Below, one piece after another: positions 36,020 through 48,074 of a stretch of DNA of 64,000 nt. Every line of letters starts with the position of its first letter. The first letter of the stretch is position 1. The stretch comes from Nageia nagi. Lineage: Eukaryota; Pinophyta. The notes beneath the pieces were generated by a model. It saw only the letters and a list, made by a program, of their open reading frames with translations, searched no databases and was not told where the DNA came from. Position numbers and translations under genes: made by a program. Location of the stretch: the NCBI GenBank assembly GCA_050084985.1, contig JBITNC010000001.1:117800001-117864000 (forward strand). The letters run 5' to 3'.

Positions 36020-37345
36020 AAGGATGAAGATGCATGATATTTATTGGTTCACACTCTTCATTTCCTTCCATATTAGCTAAATGATATGCTTCTATGCCAA
36101 ATTTGCTCTTAATGATATATGGTCCTATCTAATTAGGAGAAAATATATCATGAAGTTGACGTTCCATTCATCAAGTTTATTGATTTTCTTTAAGTACTAA
36201 ATCTCCTAAGTTAAATTCATCAATTTTAGCTTTTTTTTTTTTTCAAAAGCTTTTTTAATGCAATTTTGATAAGTATGCATGTGTTCTAATTCATGAAGTC
36301 ATATTTCATCTAATAATAATAATAATTGATCCAATCATACTTGATGAGATACTTTATCTATAATGTAATCTTGTAAAGTAATTCGTAGAGAGAAAATTTC
36401 TATTTTTGGAGGAAATACTACTTTTACCTTATAAACTAGATAAAATGGAGTTGCCCCTATAGGAGTTCTATTGCTAGTATGATATGCCTATAAAGCATGT
36501 GGGATTCTTGCATACCAATCTCTATGGGAATTATTAACTATTCTTAGCAAAATACTCCATATAGTTTTGTTTGTAGCTTTATCTTATCCATTTCCTTGAG
36601 AATAATATAGTGTTGAGAAGCTAATCGTATTCGAAATCCTTTAGATAAGGCTAATACCTATTTATTTTTAAAGTTCTTCCCATTATCTATAATAATTTGA
36701 GTAGGAATTCTAAAATGATATATAATATGATGTTCTATGAATTTCACTATTTTTGAGCCTTTTATAGAATTCATAGGAATAGTTTTGACCCATGTTGTAA
36801 AATATTCTATAGCTTTTATTATAAATTCATGACCACCTGAAGAAGTAGGAGATATTTGACCTATAAGACCTAATTCCCATATTGAGAATGGCCATAACAA
36901 TTTTATAAGTTGTAATGCTTATGATGGTTGATTGAATAAATTAGAATGTTGTTGATATTTGAAATATTTCTTAACATATTGAACATAATCACATTCCATT
37001 GTAGGCTAATAATATCCCATGTGAATTAGTTGTTTCATGATGATTGGACCATTAAAATATCCTTCACATATTTCATCATTCACACATGATATTGCAATTT
37101 GTGAGTCTACCTACTCCAAACATATAAGCAATATCCCATCGAAACCTCTAAGATATAGAACATCTCCTAATATGCAATAAAGAGAGACTTTTAATTTGAA
37201 TGCATTTTTAGCTAATTTTGTTAAATTGAGAGATAAAAATCCATCTCTTAAGAATTTAACTAATTGAATATACCTTAAATTTATTTTATATTCAATTGTA
37301 ATGTTAAGAAATCCACATTCAATATTATCCATTTCTAACAAAGAT
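36020..37345 (-). pseudogene. integrase, with zinc-binding lead-in, core and C-terminal region
   Basis: The lead-in at 37111-37341 ends LYCILGDVLYLRGFDGILL, the usual sequence before the HHCC region. The catalytic core at 36658-36900 reads SPTSSGGHEFIIKAIEYFT, then FRIPTQIIIDNGKNFKNK. In the core the first catalytic aspartate has been lost, since the motif W-G-(M/L)-D reads W-E-L-G, while the second (D72 in IIIDNG) is present. Between 36160 and 36480 are TYIGATPFYLVYKVK, LHELEHMHTYQNCI and FNLGDLVLKENQ. The C-terminal GPYIIKSKFGIEAYHLANME lies at about 36050-36130. It would insert the cDNA copy into the genome. Stops and frame changes throughout make it inactive. Confidence 0.8.
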
Positions 37346-37399
37346 TATGTAATTTGAATTATCTCAATGTGAATGGTTTTTCTATGAGGATCTTTTGGT

Positions 37400-39235
37400 A
37401 TTAAAGATCCAATTTATGTCATGGCATTAACAAACCTATTGATTGATCTAGATGTTACCTCTAGTTCATATTTTTCAAATGATTGTAATAGAGTATCCAC
37501 TAAGTTTTAATATTTTTGATTTAACTGTTCTTTACATTAAAGGATTCCTTTAACCTGATTTAGAATTAACAATGAATCACCAATAAATTTGAATTTCCTT
37601 ATCTTTAATTTTATTGCAATTTTCATGGCTAATATCAAACCTTGATATTCAACATTATTATTTGTTCATGGAATATTACTTTTGAAAGAGTATGGTATAG
37701 GCACTCCTTATGGTGTTATGAATATAACACCAACACCTCCACTTTGTTCACATCGAGAACCATCAAAATAAATTACCATATCCCATTCTTTTTCAGGATC
37801 AACAAGAATTTCATTTTCATATAATTGGAAAACATGTTCATTTCACAATTCAATTATGAGAGTCTTATCATCTTGTAATGGTGCTTGTGCAAGATAATCA
37901 AGTATGACTTGACCTTTGATGTATTTTTGGCTTATAAATTATAAATCAAATTTTGTTAAATACATAATATATTTAGATGTCTTGGAATTTTAATAGGTTT
38001 TATTCATAATATTTTTAATAGTTCTTGTTTAGCAATCACATAAGTTATATGATTTAACATATAGTGTGTAAGATTTTTTGCTGCGAAGACTACTGCTAAA
38101 CATAACTTTTTCATGTATACATATCTTTTCTCATAATCAACTAGAGTTTGACTAAGATAGTATATAGATTTTATTTGTTATTTTGATTCTTTTGATTAAG
38201 CATAGTTCCTAAAGAAGATTCTATATTATATGAATAAAGTAAAATTGGTTCTCCTTCTCTTGGGGGAATCAAAATTGGAGGTGATAAGAGATAGTATTTT
38301 ATTTCTTCAAATGCTTCTTGTTGTTCCTTACCCCAATGAAATATGATTTATTTTTTAATACTTTATTCAATGGTTTACATTTATCTAATAATTGTTATAT
38401 GAAATATCTTATAGCTTGTAACTTTCCTTGTAAGCTCTATAGTTGTTTTATATTCAAAGGAAGAGGCATATTTACTATTGCTTTTATTTTATTTGGATCT
38501 ACTTCAATTCCTCATCTTGAAATGATAAAACTTAATAAATTTTTTAAGTAACTAAAAATACATTTCTTTGACTTAATCAAAAATTATGTTATAATATCCT
38601 ATCAAAGATTTTTATAAGTACTTCGAGATGATCTTCTCTAGTTTTAGACTTAGCCGATATATCATCTACATAGTTTTCCAAAATATCATGATGTAGTCAT
38701 AAAATATATGTATCGTAGCTCATTCATAAGTATATCTAGCATTTTAAAAACCAAATGGTATTACTTTATAAAATAAAGTTCCCTATGATGTTATAAAAGT
38801 TATTTTATTTTGATCTTCTATAGCTACTTTTATTTGATTGTAGCAAGAAAATCCATCAATGAGTGATATCATTTAATATCCAGTAGTAGAATCGACTAGA
38901 CTATCAATGTTTGGAAGTGAAAAATCATCTTTTTGACAAGTCTTATTCAAATATCTAAAATATGTGTAAATACATATTTTATCATAGGCTTTTTAACCAA
39001 AATCATATTAGAAATCCAATCAAAATAATCAATAGGTTGTATAAATTTTACTTCCAATAGCTTTTACCATTAATGATATTGCAGAATGCATTTTTTGTAA
39101 CTTTTTCTTTATTAGCTTAGAATATTATTTAAGATATAAATTATGTACAACCAATTTTGAATCTAATCTAGGCATATCTACATATGACCATGTAAATAAT
39201 TTTTATTTTTCTTTAAGAATGTATATAAACTTTTT
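37400..39235 (-). pseudogene. reverse transcriptase and RNase H
   Basis: The RT entry is at about 38930-39230 (PRLDSKLVVHNLYLK and KMHSAISLMVKA). The palm follows, with DDFSLPNIDSLVDSTTGY, SLIDGFSCYNQIKVA and ENYVDDISAKSK. The YVDD catalytic motif is intact in its local frame (about 38640-38670). RNase H lies at 37500-37800 with VIYFDGSRCEQSGGVGVIF, NNNVEYQGLILAMKIAIKL and FIGDSLLILNQVKG, which keep the D, E and D metal-binding residues. Stops (TAA, TAG, TGA) break it at many glutamine, arginine and tryptophan positions. Confidence 0.8.
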
Positions 39236-40712
39236 CCTTTCATCCACATTTTATGATTTTCTTAATTGAATAATTTTTGGATTACTTAGATAATCACTTA
39301 AATTTATTTCTTCAATTAACATATGGTATTATTCTTCCAATTGAATAGGTACTATAATCTAATTTTTATCATCTTGATTATATTCCTCATCCTCACCTAA
39401 ATCTTGCTCATTTAAGGTTGTATTTATTGTGAGTTCAAATGTTTGGAATATAATATTTACATCCTTAAATTATTGTATTGTTAATTTTTTAGAAATGAGT
39501 GTAAAATGTGTAGTATTTCATCTATAATAAAATTTTATGTGAATTCTATTGAATCTGATGGACTTAATTGTTCAAACTCATCACTTCCAAACCAATCAAA
39601 AGATATTTCTTCTAATTTAAAATTAGATACTACTTTCATGTGAACCATGTTAATTGAAATAATATTAGAGGATATGTTTTTAGGTATTGATATTTTTATT
39701 TTTTCAATAATTTGATTTGATATCCATTCAAATTATTCAACTGGATTTTCATATTTAAGACTTTTTGGTTCCAATTCAGTTATTTTTGCATGAGATTCTC
39801 TTTTATTTTTACTTATATATCCCAATCATATTTTTTAGTTGGTAATTGATAATGAATAACAATTGTATATCTAAACCCCTTATTCATAAAAACCTAAATA
39901 ATATCCTTTCAATTGACATCTAATAAAATATATTTGGACAAAAGATCATACATAAGGTGATAAATATTTCAAAGAGTTGCAAAATACAACTTCATGTGGT
40001 TTATGTAAAGGAATTGGTGATGGTAGTATAGGGCCTACATATACAAATAGTGTTTGATTAGGAGAATTTCTTAATGGTATTAATTATCCCAACATAATAA
40101 TAAATTTATTAGGTTGTCCAATATGTTGAGAAAAAGAAATATTGAAGATTACATCATCAATTTCATATTCTCCTATACCCAAATCAAACAATGTTATTGT
40201 TACTAGATAAATATTTGATGATTTATCATATTCTTTATCATCATCATTTTGTGATGAACATTTATTTGGAATGAATCTTTGGATGAAGAAGCTTTATTTA
40301 ACTCATATAATTTGCATGCTCTTTCTTCCCAAGAATCCCTCTCTTGCGATGTAAGTTTTATTTTTGGTTGTGAATTATTATTAAACTTTTATGGAGTATT
40401 GAACAACTTTTGTTGATCAATAATTTATTTTTCTTTTAAAGTATTTGAATATATGTGATTATTTTTACCCACATTAGCTATCAATGGTTCATTTGTTTGT
40501 ATAGTTATTGTGAATAATGACTAGATGGTAAACCTACATCCTTAGGAAAATAAGTAGTATTAAAATGTGAATATGAATTTTCATCTCTAGGTACACAATG
40601 CACTACTCCTTCATGAATATATTTCAAACAACTATGATATGTTGATGGAAAATATTACATATATCTAATCCAAGGTATTACTAAAAGAATATTGTATTGT
40701 GTAATATCCCCT

Positions 40713-40952
40713 TCAATAACTTAATAAAGTTTGCACCATTTTAGATCCCATAATGATAGGTAATATGATTGATCTTATTGTCAAACATAAAGCATCATTA
40801 AATGCTTTTAGTTGGAGGTATGGTATTGAAATGTGTGAGAAGAGGAGATTTAAATTCTTATATGTAGTCATTGAAATGATATTTATGTATGAACCTTCAT
40901 TAATTAAAATTATTTTAAATCTTTTTCCATCAACTTTTGCTATGATATGCAA
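40713..40952 (-). pseudogene. retroviral-type aspartic protease, catalytic residue lost
   Basis: An open stretch of 79 codons reads VDGKRFKIILINEGSYINII, then TIRSIILPIIMGSKMVQTL. This matches the flap and active-site layout of Tat/Athila proteases, where the motif is VD(G/E)GA..NI. Here the catalytic aspartate is asparagine (N18-E19-G20), a single G-to-A change on the coding strand. It would cleave the gag-pol polyprotein; this copy could not. Confidence 0.7.
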
Positions 40953-41254
40953 AGGTGGATCTAAACCATGTGTCCCATTTGAATAGTTTATTTCATGATC
41001 ATAGAAAGTAATAGTAGGCTTTTGACGTATTTTAATATTTCCAAAAAAGGATAAAAAACACTTAAGATTATTTATATATAATTCAATTGTTTACAATAAT
41101 TGATTGATTGCATTTATATAATTTTTATATTGTTGTAATAATTCAAATAATGACATTTTTACTTGTGAATTATTTAATTGTTGATGTAAAGCTCCTTTTA
41201 CAAAAACCTTTGGAGGTTGTAGATTAGGTAATGTGGTTGTAAAAAAACCTTATC

Positions 41255-43060
41255 TTATTGATTATATGGTATAAAATTTTGCATCCCTTGTAACTTTTGA
41301 GCTTTTGTAGCAACACTGATAATTGCTATAAATGTTGAATTATCATAACTCCATTTATGTGTTACTTGATTTCCACATGGATGTAATGAAATGTTTTTAG
41401 TTTGATGTTGAGGAAATGGATTTTGATAAATCCTTAAATTTTGATTAGGAATTTCAATAAGATTATTGATCTCTAACTTCCCACTATCAATCAAATATTG
41501 AATTATATTTTTTTAATGTTCTACATTTATCTATATCATGACCCTTTTGATGATGGTAATGAAAAAATTCATTTTCACTATACCATATACTTTCTTTAGT
41601 CTTAGGATATATTGGCCTTATATCAAGAAAAATAATTAATTAATGGTCACATAATTTCTTCAAAATATCATAAAGAGATTCCAACAAAAATGTGAACTTT
41701 CTTTTATGCCTAGAATATTTCTCAAGTTTTTAGAGAGGAGGTGCTTCTAACTCTTTTACGATAGAGACCTTATTTTTTTGTAATTATTTACTTATTTTAT
41801 CTATTTGATTCTTATTTTTAATGTAACCTTATCTTTTATTATTTTTTGTTTTCTCCATCTTGAATTTTAAATTTTTCAATTATTAGTGCTTGAGAAATAG
41901 CTTCTTGAAAGATTTTATGTTGTTGGAATAACAATGCAGTAGAAATAGGTATTGAAAAAATTTGATTGAATAACTTGACCAGTCCCTCTTGAGGGAAAGT
42001 ATAAGGCATACTTATCAATACCACATTCTATCATGAGATAAAATTAGTAACTGATCCATTTAAAAATTGCTATAACCTAGTGAGATCAATGATGGAAGTT
42101 TTATCTTTGATATTGATTCTAAAGTGTTCCAAAAATAAATTCACTAATTGAGAATATGAACTAATACCATATTATGATAAATTATTATACCAATCCATTG
42201 CTTGGACAACAAGCATCATAGGAAATATATGTAACATTAATGCACCATCATTGGCAATCAAATAACTTGAATATTTAAATTTTCTTAAATATTCTTTAGA
42301 TCTTCCCTTCCTTTAAATGGTCCAATTTATGGAATTTTGAATTTAAAAGGAATTTATTTTTTAGGAACACTAGGATGAATTGGTTCATTACAAATTAGAC
42401 ATTTTTTGTTTACCTTGTATATACAACTCCATTTCTATTTCTTTTAACTTTTCATTAAAGTTATCTTCTTTCATTTCCTTTTCCTTTGCTTGATTATACA
42501 TATAGATAGGATATTATTTTTTTCTTGCATATGCATCTTATTCATATCCTTGAAAAGGTATATATCCTTGTTCAAAAGGTGGTATCAAGCAGCATAATAA
42601 AACTCATCATATGATGGTCATGGAGGAGAAGGTTGATAAGATGGTTGAGGAGGAAACAATGGTAAGGAAGGTTGATATGCTTTTACTCTATCTTTAGGTG
42701 GAGTTAAAATGATATATTTGAAGTTCATCTTGTCTATTTCTAACTAAAAATTCATTTTTCTTATAAAAATAAGGATTTTGATATCTATACACTCCATGAC
42801 CATGTGGAGATGATGATCATATTGTAGATTTTCATTTTCTATATCTATTTAACCTTTGATCAAATCTGAATTGATTTTGAACATTTTGCTTATTGTGATA
42901 ATATGTTGTAGTTGATTTACTTTGATGTACATTAGAAATAGGCTATGCTTATACTTGATATTATTTAGTAAAATTAATTGGATTTTCCTTTTGTTGATCA
43001 TATTGAAGAAAAATTTCTTGTTGTTGTTGCATATTACTTTGAGGCACATATCCCTTCCTA
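41255..43060 (-). pseudogene. gag, with zinc-finger-like block
   Basis: A proline- and glutamine-rich N-terminal part lies near 42560-42700. The gag core lies at about 41839-42250 (QEAISQALIIEKFKI near its end). A zinc-finger-like block at 41500-41580 reads FFHYHHQKGHDIDKCRTLKK, the plant FC..H...GH....C..LK motif with its first cysteine changed to histidine. The tail at 41255-41494 reads LIEIPNQNLRIYQNPFPQH, close to the NPLP motif before the protease in this group. Several frame changes separate these parts. The start codon is not identifiable. Confidence 0.65.
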
Positions 43061-43100
43061 ATTTGAGCTTTTTGTTTTTTCTTAGCTCTTATATGACATT

Positions 43101-44611
43101 ACAAAGGAGTTGGTGTGTTTGATTTTAAAACATAAAAAGGATTATTATACACTTTAAAAAGGTTTCTTGATTTATGCATTGGAGTTCATGTATGTATGGA
43201 AATTTGATCATAAAATTCTTCCATTTGCCTTGATATTAGAGAAGGTGTATATTCTTCTCTTCTTAAATACGATTGGACTAATCATTAATCTGGTAATATC
43301 ATATGACATAATTATACTTAGGTCTATGAGGGCTTGTTTGAAATATAGTATCAGATGATTGTGCCCTTGAAGAAGAAGCATTTTTTTCTTCATTATCTTT
43401 TTCATATTTTTTTATTTGTTGTTCATCTTTCCTTAAATATTCTAAATCTAAAGGAAGAATATAAGTGCGAGTATGAAGTGAAGATTGAGGAATTCCAAAA
43501 TATGTTATACATTATATCTAACATCATTCAAATCATGAATATGAACTTGATATGCCCAAATTTTTGCATCTCTAGGAGTTTCTTTGGTTTTAACAAGCTA
43601 TAAAAAGAGCACAAACATCAAACATAACAATTATATTTTTATCTATCCTATTTATGTTTGAGAGAAAATAATTTATGCATAAACAACCTACATGAATACT
43701 TACCTTTTGCACTATGATTATCTTTTTCTATCTTTTTTGAAAATTTTAATTAATCTTTTATATAAATTATGTGAATTGTATATTTTAAACTTTTTAGTTT
43801 TCCTAAACTATTTTGCCTATTCAATTATTTAATCAAGGTAGGTTGATAATACTAATAGGCTATCTATGGCTAAATAACAACATGGTCCTTAAGATGGTTC
43901 CTTTAGTGCAATGGGGTTAAAGGGATGTTGTTGAGAAATATCTCAATGGTTAAATCCAAAGATAGGACCCTTTTTTATAGTCATTTGGTAGAAATTAATG
44001 ACTTCTAACCTATGAACTTGGTATTCATATCCAAGTTTTGTCTCTAAGGATCATTGTATTTTGTTGGTGAGAACATAAGAAGGTAAGAATCAATGGTTGG
44101 TAATGAAATCCAACTCATTTATGTTCATTTTACCAAGCCTTATTCTTATGCATCTAATGAAAACAAAGTACATATGAATGTAATTTCTAACCCTCCCAAT
44201 CATACATGTTTATTGATTAAAAGTTTTTTAAGTGATTCAAACATTGTTTTAATTAACATGCAATTTTATCTAATTCACACATGAAGTTCATTACCTTTTA
44301 ATAATATTCATTACCAAATTTAAATAAATTTCATTCACCCTTTAAGTATGGAATTAATTAAGTGTGATTCATTATTGACTAAAATGTTCTAACTTTACAT
44401 ATGCATAATTTGAAATAGAGTAGGAGATCATCCAATCCAACATGCCAAAAAGAATTATAATAATATTAACTAAATTGTGGTAATTTTACACATACAACCA
44501 TGTATCTAAGCCATAGCTATAATTCTAATAAATGAACTTTAAGCTAAAAGTAAATCTCTAGAGAAGGTCGATTCTTATCTGGATTGGATTGTAGTTTTAC
44601 CAAAAGGTAAG
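43101..44611. other. region between two opposed gypsy elements, no gene recognised
   Basis: AT-rich sequence with several overlapping chance frames on both strands (43167-43603). It should contain the leader and 5' LTR of the minus-strand element, but I found no primer site or LTR ends. The base pairs just left of the LTR at 44612 read GTAAG and would be one half of a target-site duplication. Confidence 0.4.
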
Positions 44612-45252
44612 TGTAGATGCCTCAAAATGAACCTTTATGTATTTAATAAATCATTTTAATCCCTTAACAATTTATTATTAAAAAGGGATTAAAAATGTAT
44701 AAAAGAGGTGTAGGCCATGTATTTGATACTTGTGGAATGTACAAGGGGTCAAAATATCAAAGTCATGTAAACTTGTATCATATATAAAGGCATCATTTGA
44801 TGAACTTTAGGATCATGAGAAAATCATGAGCAAATAATCATTTCAAGCTAATACAAGGATTATCATTAAATATTATTTTAAGGATTGCAAATTGCTTTAT
44901 CTATCTATATTGTGCATCTATTATTTTCTAAGTTTGCATGTATATTCATCATTTGATTATTCATTAATTCATTCATTGCTACATTCTTGTTTGCATTTGT
45001 AATTTTGCTCATCCTATGGCACCAATGGTGTGCTAATTATAGGGCATGGGTGGTGTACTTGTTCATAAATATATGATTTATCCTTTGTGCATTTTTGGAT
45101 AAACAAAACAAATGTTGAATCTAAGTAAACACTACTACATTCTTGTTACATGTTATTACCATATTTTTGATATATGCATCAATATTTACAAAGTAGAGTA
45201 ATAGTTCATTAATCAACCCCATTTGAATTAATTAAATTATTTATCATCTACA
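44612..45252 (+). repeat. 5' LTR (641 bp)
   Basis: The ends are TGTAGATG at 44612 and CATCTACA ending at 45252, a perfect 8-bp inverted repeat with TG...CA termini, and a primer site follows four bases later. A TATA-like TATATAAA lies at 44781-44788. The first 50 bases resemble, in opposite orientation, the end of the LTR at 53413. Confidence 0.85.
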
Positions 45253-45255
45253 TTT

Positions 45256-45269
45256 TGGTGAACCCAACT
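45256..45269 (+). other. primer binding site (TGGTGAACCCAACT)
   Basis: This begins with TGG, as primer sites do, three bases after the LTR end. It is not the tRNA-Met type. It resembles TGGCGAACCC-type sites of plant gypsy elements with a C-to-T change; the exact tRNA is not assigned. Confidence 0.65.
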
Positions 45270-45373
45270 ATTCGATTTATCATTCCTTAGAGACAAGATT
45301 GTGCTAACCCTTCTTACTAGGATCAGGTTGGCAACACCATATATTTATATCTTTAGGATGCCAATAGTATTAT

Positions 45374-46450
45374 ATGGATCAAATAATAGCCATGATTTAG
45401 GATCTAAACATGAATATTATTGACATATGAAGGCAACTTGCTATGAACAATGATCCAAGTTCTAGCTTAACTAATCTTGGAGGTTCATCTAATACCTCCC
45501 CACCATTGAATTTTGATGAATATGATGACATTTTTCATTTCACCCTTGATGGATGAGATTCATAAATTTTCCCTACCACTTATCATAAGACCCATAAGTT
45601 CAAGATGTTCAGTGGCAAACAGGATCCCAAGTAGCTTCTCATTAGGTTTTAGGAGGAGTTGGATGAGAGGTTAATGGCTAAATTCTTCCCAAAGAGTTTG
45701 AAAGGTGATGCTACTCAATGATTTTAATCTCTACCTTGTAAGTCTATTGATTCTTTCAAAACCTTAGTTCAAACATTTATGGGTCAATACAAGTATAATA
45801 TTAAAGAACAAGGCAATATATCATAATTATGTGCACTTTATCAAGGAAGCAATGAAATCGTAGAGAAGTATGTGTTACACTTCAAAAAGGTATGGAAAAT
45901 TACTTGAATTAAACTATATAAATATGATATTTATAGCATATTTCATGAAACTATAATTCCTATACTTCAATTACATGCTCTTAGTGCTAAGGATGTTGTT
46001 TTTAATACTCTATTCCAACAATTAGTGCAAAAAGAAAAAGTGTTATTATCTCTAGGAGAGCTTAAATATACATAACACTTTTTTCAAACATATTAGGAAA
46101 CCATACACCAAGAAAGAGGAGAAACCAATTAATATGGTAGATACACCCAAGTCTCCTCCAAAGACATAAAGATCTACTTCCTCAAAGGATATCAACTACA
46201 CATTTCTAGTTCAACCAAGAATTCTTTTGGGACACTTTGATGTAGATTGAGCTTATCATTAGTGAAAAGGGCATGCTAAAATTTTTTACAAAATATTGGA
46301 AATAGCTATCATACCCTTTTAGAACAAGGAAGGTACAAGATTGATGAATGCCTTGCTAAACAAGGAGATTTCATCAATGTGGTCATAGTAGTGAAAGAGA
46401 TGTGTGCTAACTTGTGAAGACAACATTCATGCAATGTTCCAAATCCTATC
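45374..46450 (+). pseudogene. gag
   Basis: A plausible start is the ATG at 45374, the first methionine after the primer site. The core at about 45600-46060 reads LMAKFFPKSLKGDATQ, then SIDSFKTLVQTFMGQYKYNI, GNEIVEKYVLHFKKVW and VVFNTLFQQLVQKEKVLLSL, matching the gag domain of Athila/Tat elements. A relic of the zinc-binding block (KGHAKIFYK) is near 46265. Stops at QW, SQ and similar positions interrupt it. Confidence 0.7.
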
Positions 46451-46559
46451 ACCACTAAACAAGTAAGTGTCCCACTTGACCCTAAAGTTTACAATATGAT
46501 TGATCAATTAAAAATCACACCAACCAAGATTAGCTTATATGATCTCATTTCTACTTCTT

Positions 46560-47170
46560 AGGATCATAGGGATATTTTATATGCTTTTTTCAAGAATGAA
46601 ACTATTCCTTATAACATTTTAGCTGCTACATTTTTTGAGAAGCTCCAAACCATTAAGAAAAGTGACACTGTATCCTTTTACAAATCTAGAAAACTCAACC
46701 AAGAACTACTATATGAGTGTTCAACCTTATATATCACCCTTATGGTAGATGAATGGGAAGTCAAAAGGACCATGGTAGACAATGGATTAGCTGTGAATAT
46801 GTGTTCTCAACATTTTTTGGGCTAATTACAAGAAAAGGGTGTAAACATCCCCCATTAGAAGAAGCTACTTTTAAAATTAGATCCTATAATAGTTCCTATA
46901 AGAAACCACTAGGCATAGCTACCATCATGATTACCATAGGAGTTAGAACTATTCCAACCAAGTTTCAGGTAGTTGAATCCAAGATGTATTATAACATGTT
47001 TTTAGGAAGACCTTGGATCCATGATATGGAAGTTGTCCCTTTTACATTACATGGTAACTAAAAGTTGAATTCCAAGGAGAAATGCATATAATTTAGCTGA
47101 TCCTAAACCCTATACACTGTGCAATGCTGCTAACTTTCAAGATATGGACTTGGTTCCACCACTTTTTAAA
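46560..47170 (+). pseudogene. aspartic protease region
   Basis: In one frame the sequence reads LYITLMVDEWEVKRTMVDNG, then LAVNMCSQHF, the active-site region, with the aspartate kept in D-N-G. A frame change near 46800 leads into an open stretch to 47061 that carries PLEEATFKIRSY, PLGIATIMITIGVRTIPTKF and YNMFLGRPWIHDMEVVP. The last is the well-known LLGRPWIH block after the protease in this group. It continues to CNAANFQDMDLVPP. Confidence 0.75.
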
Positions 47171-48074
47171 ATATAATGCTTGGATGATCTCACACCTAGG
47201 GAAAATACAGATAAGTAGGTGCAAATCATACAAATGGGTATGCGTACTTATGAAATTGATGATAAAATCCTATTTGCATCCATTAAAGACTTAGAATGGC
47301 CTCAAATATTGGCTATTTTAGACTACCAACAATGTGTTGTTCTACATACAAGGTGCCAATATTATGTTGTTGTACATATAAGGTGCCAACATTGTATGGA
47401 TGGTAATGTTAGTGACCCTTCTAGCTCTATTCTATCTAACACAATGAACTAGTCTTCTAAGATGTTGTCCCTACATCTTCCAAATCAGGTAAAAACTATC
47501 CTTTCTATTTTTGTTCAAAAGTATATGGTTAACAATTGCAAGTACAAGGGAGGAGGTTTAAGCAAAAATTAGCAACGTATGTTTGATTTTTCTATTTGTC
47601 CTAAAACACAACTTACTAAGATAAGTCTAGGTAGTAATGGGTAGGTCAAAAAAAAATGTGGTCCCATACAATTTGTTAAAATATCTAATGTGATAGAATT
47701 ATCTGATGAAATTGATGAAGTTATATGGATTGAGTATAGCTTGCCTCTTGCCTTTGATTATTTTAGTACTGATGATGATTTTCTTGAATACTTGGGGGAA
47801 CATTCAAAATTGCCCAAGTCTAACAAAAAATTTCATGCCTCATATACTTCATGAGTATGCTTACTTTGGCCAAGATGTTAATTTTCATGATGTGTTATAG
47901 GTTCAACCCTTAGAATAATATGAGATTGTTGATCCTACAATGTAGTATTTGTCATCATTATTACAAAAGAAGGAAAATCTCACCTTCCCATAAGAAGAGT
48001 TGCTAAACATTAACATTGGCACTATAGATAAAGAGAGAATGCTTCAAATTAGAGTATCCCTAGCCTCTTCTAAG

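Larger units (their letters stand above)
36000..43100 (-). mobile_element. decayed Tat/Athila-type Ty3/gypsy element
   Basis: Reading the minus strand from about 43.0 kb down to 36.0 kb gives gag, protease, RT, RNase H, integrase and the integrase C-terminal region in the gypsy order. The amino-acid blocks resemble the Tat/Athila branch: the RNase H to integrase linker ending YLRGFDGILL, the WPFSIW integrase start, and the TYIGATPF block before the C-terminal region. It is heavily mutated, with open stretches no longer than about 80 codons. LTRs were not located on either side. Confidence 0.8.

Noticed and set aside
42570-42590. TGGTATCAAGCAGC, resembling a tRNA-Met primer site on the plus strand
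   Set aside because: It lies inside the gag remnant of a minus-strand element, with no LTR end next to it.
43208-43603. Overlapping frames on both strands
   Set aside because: Short, mutually overlapping and without motif; chance openings in AT-rich DNA.
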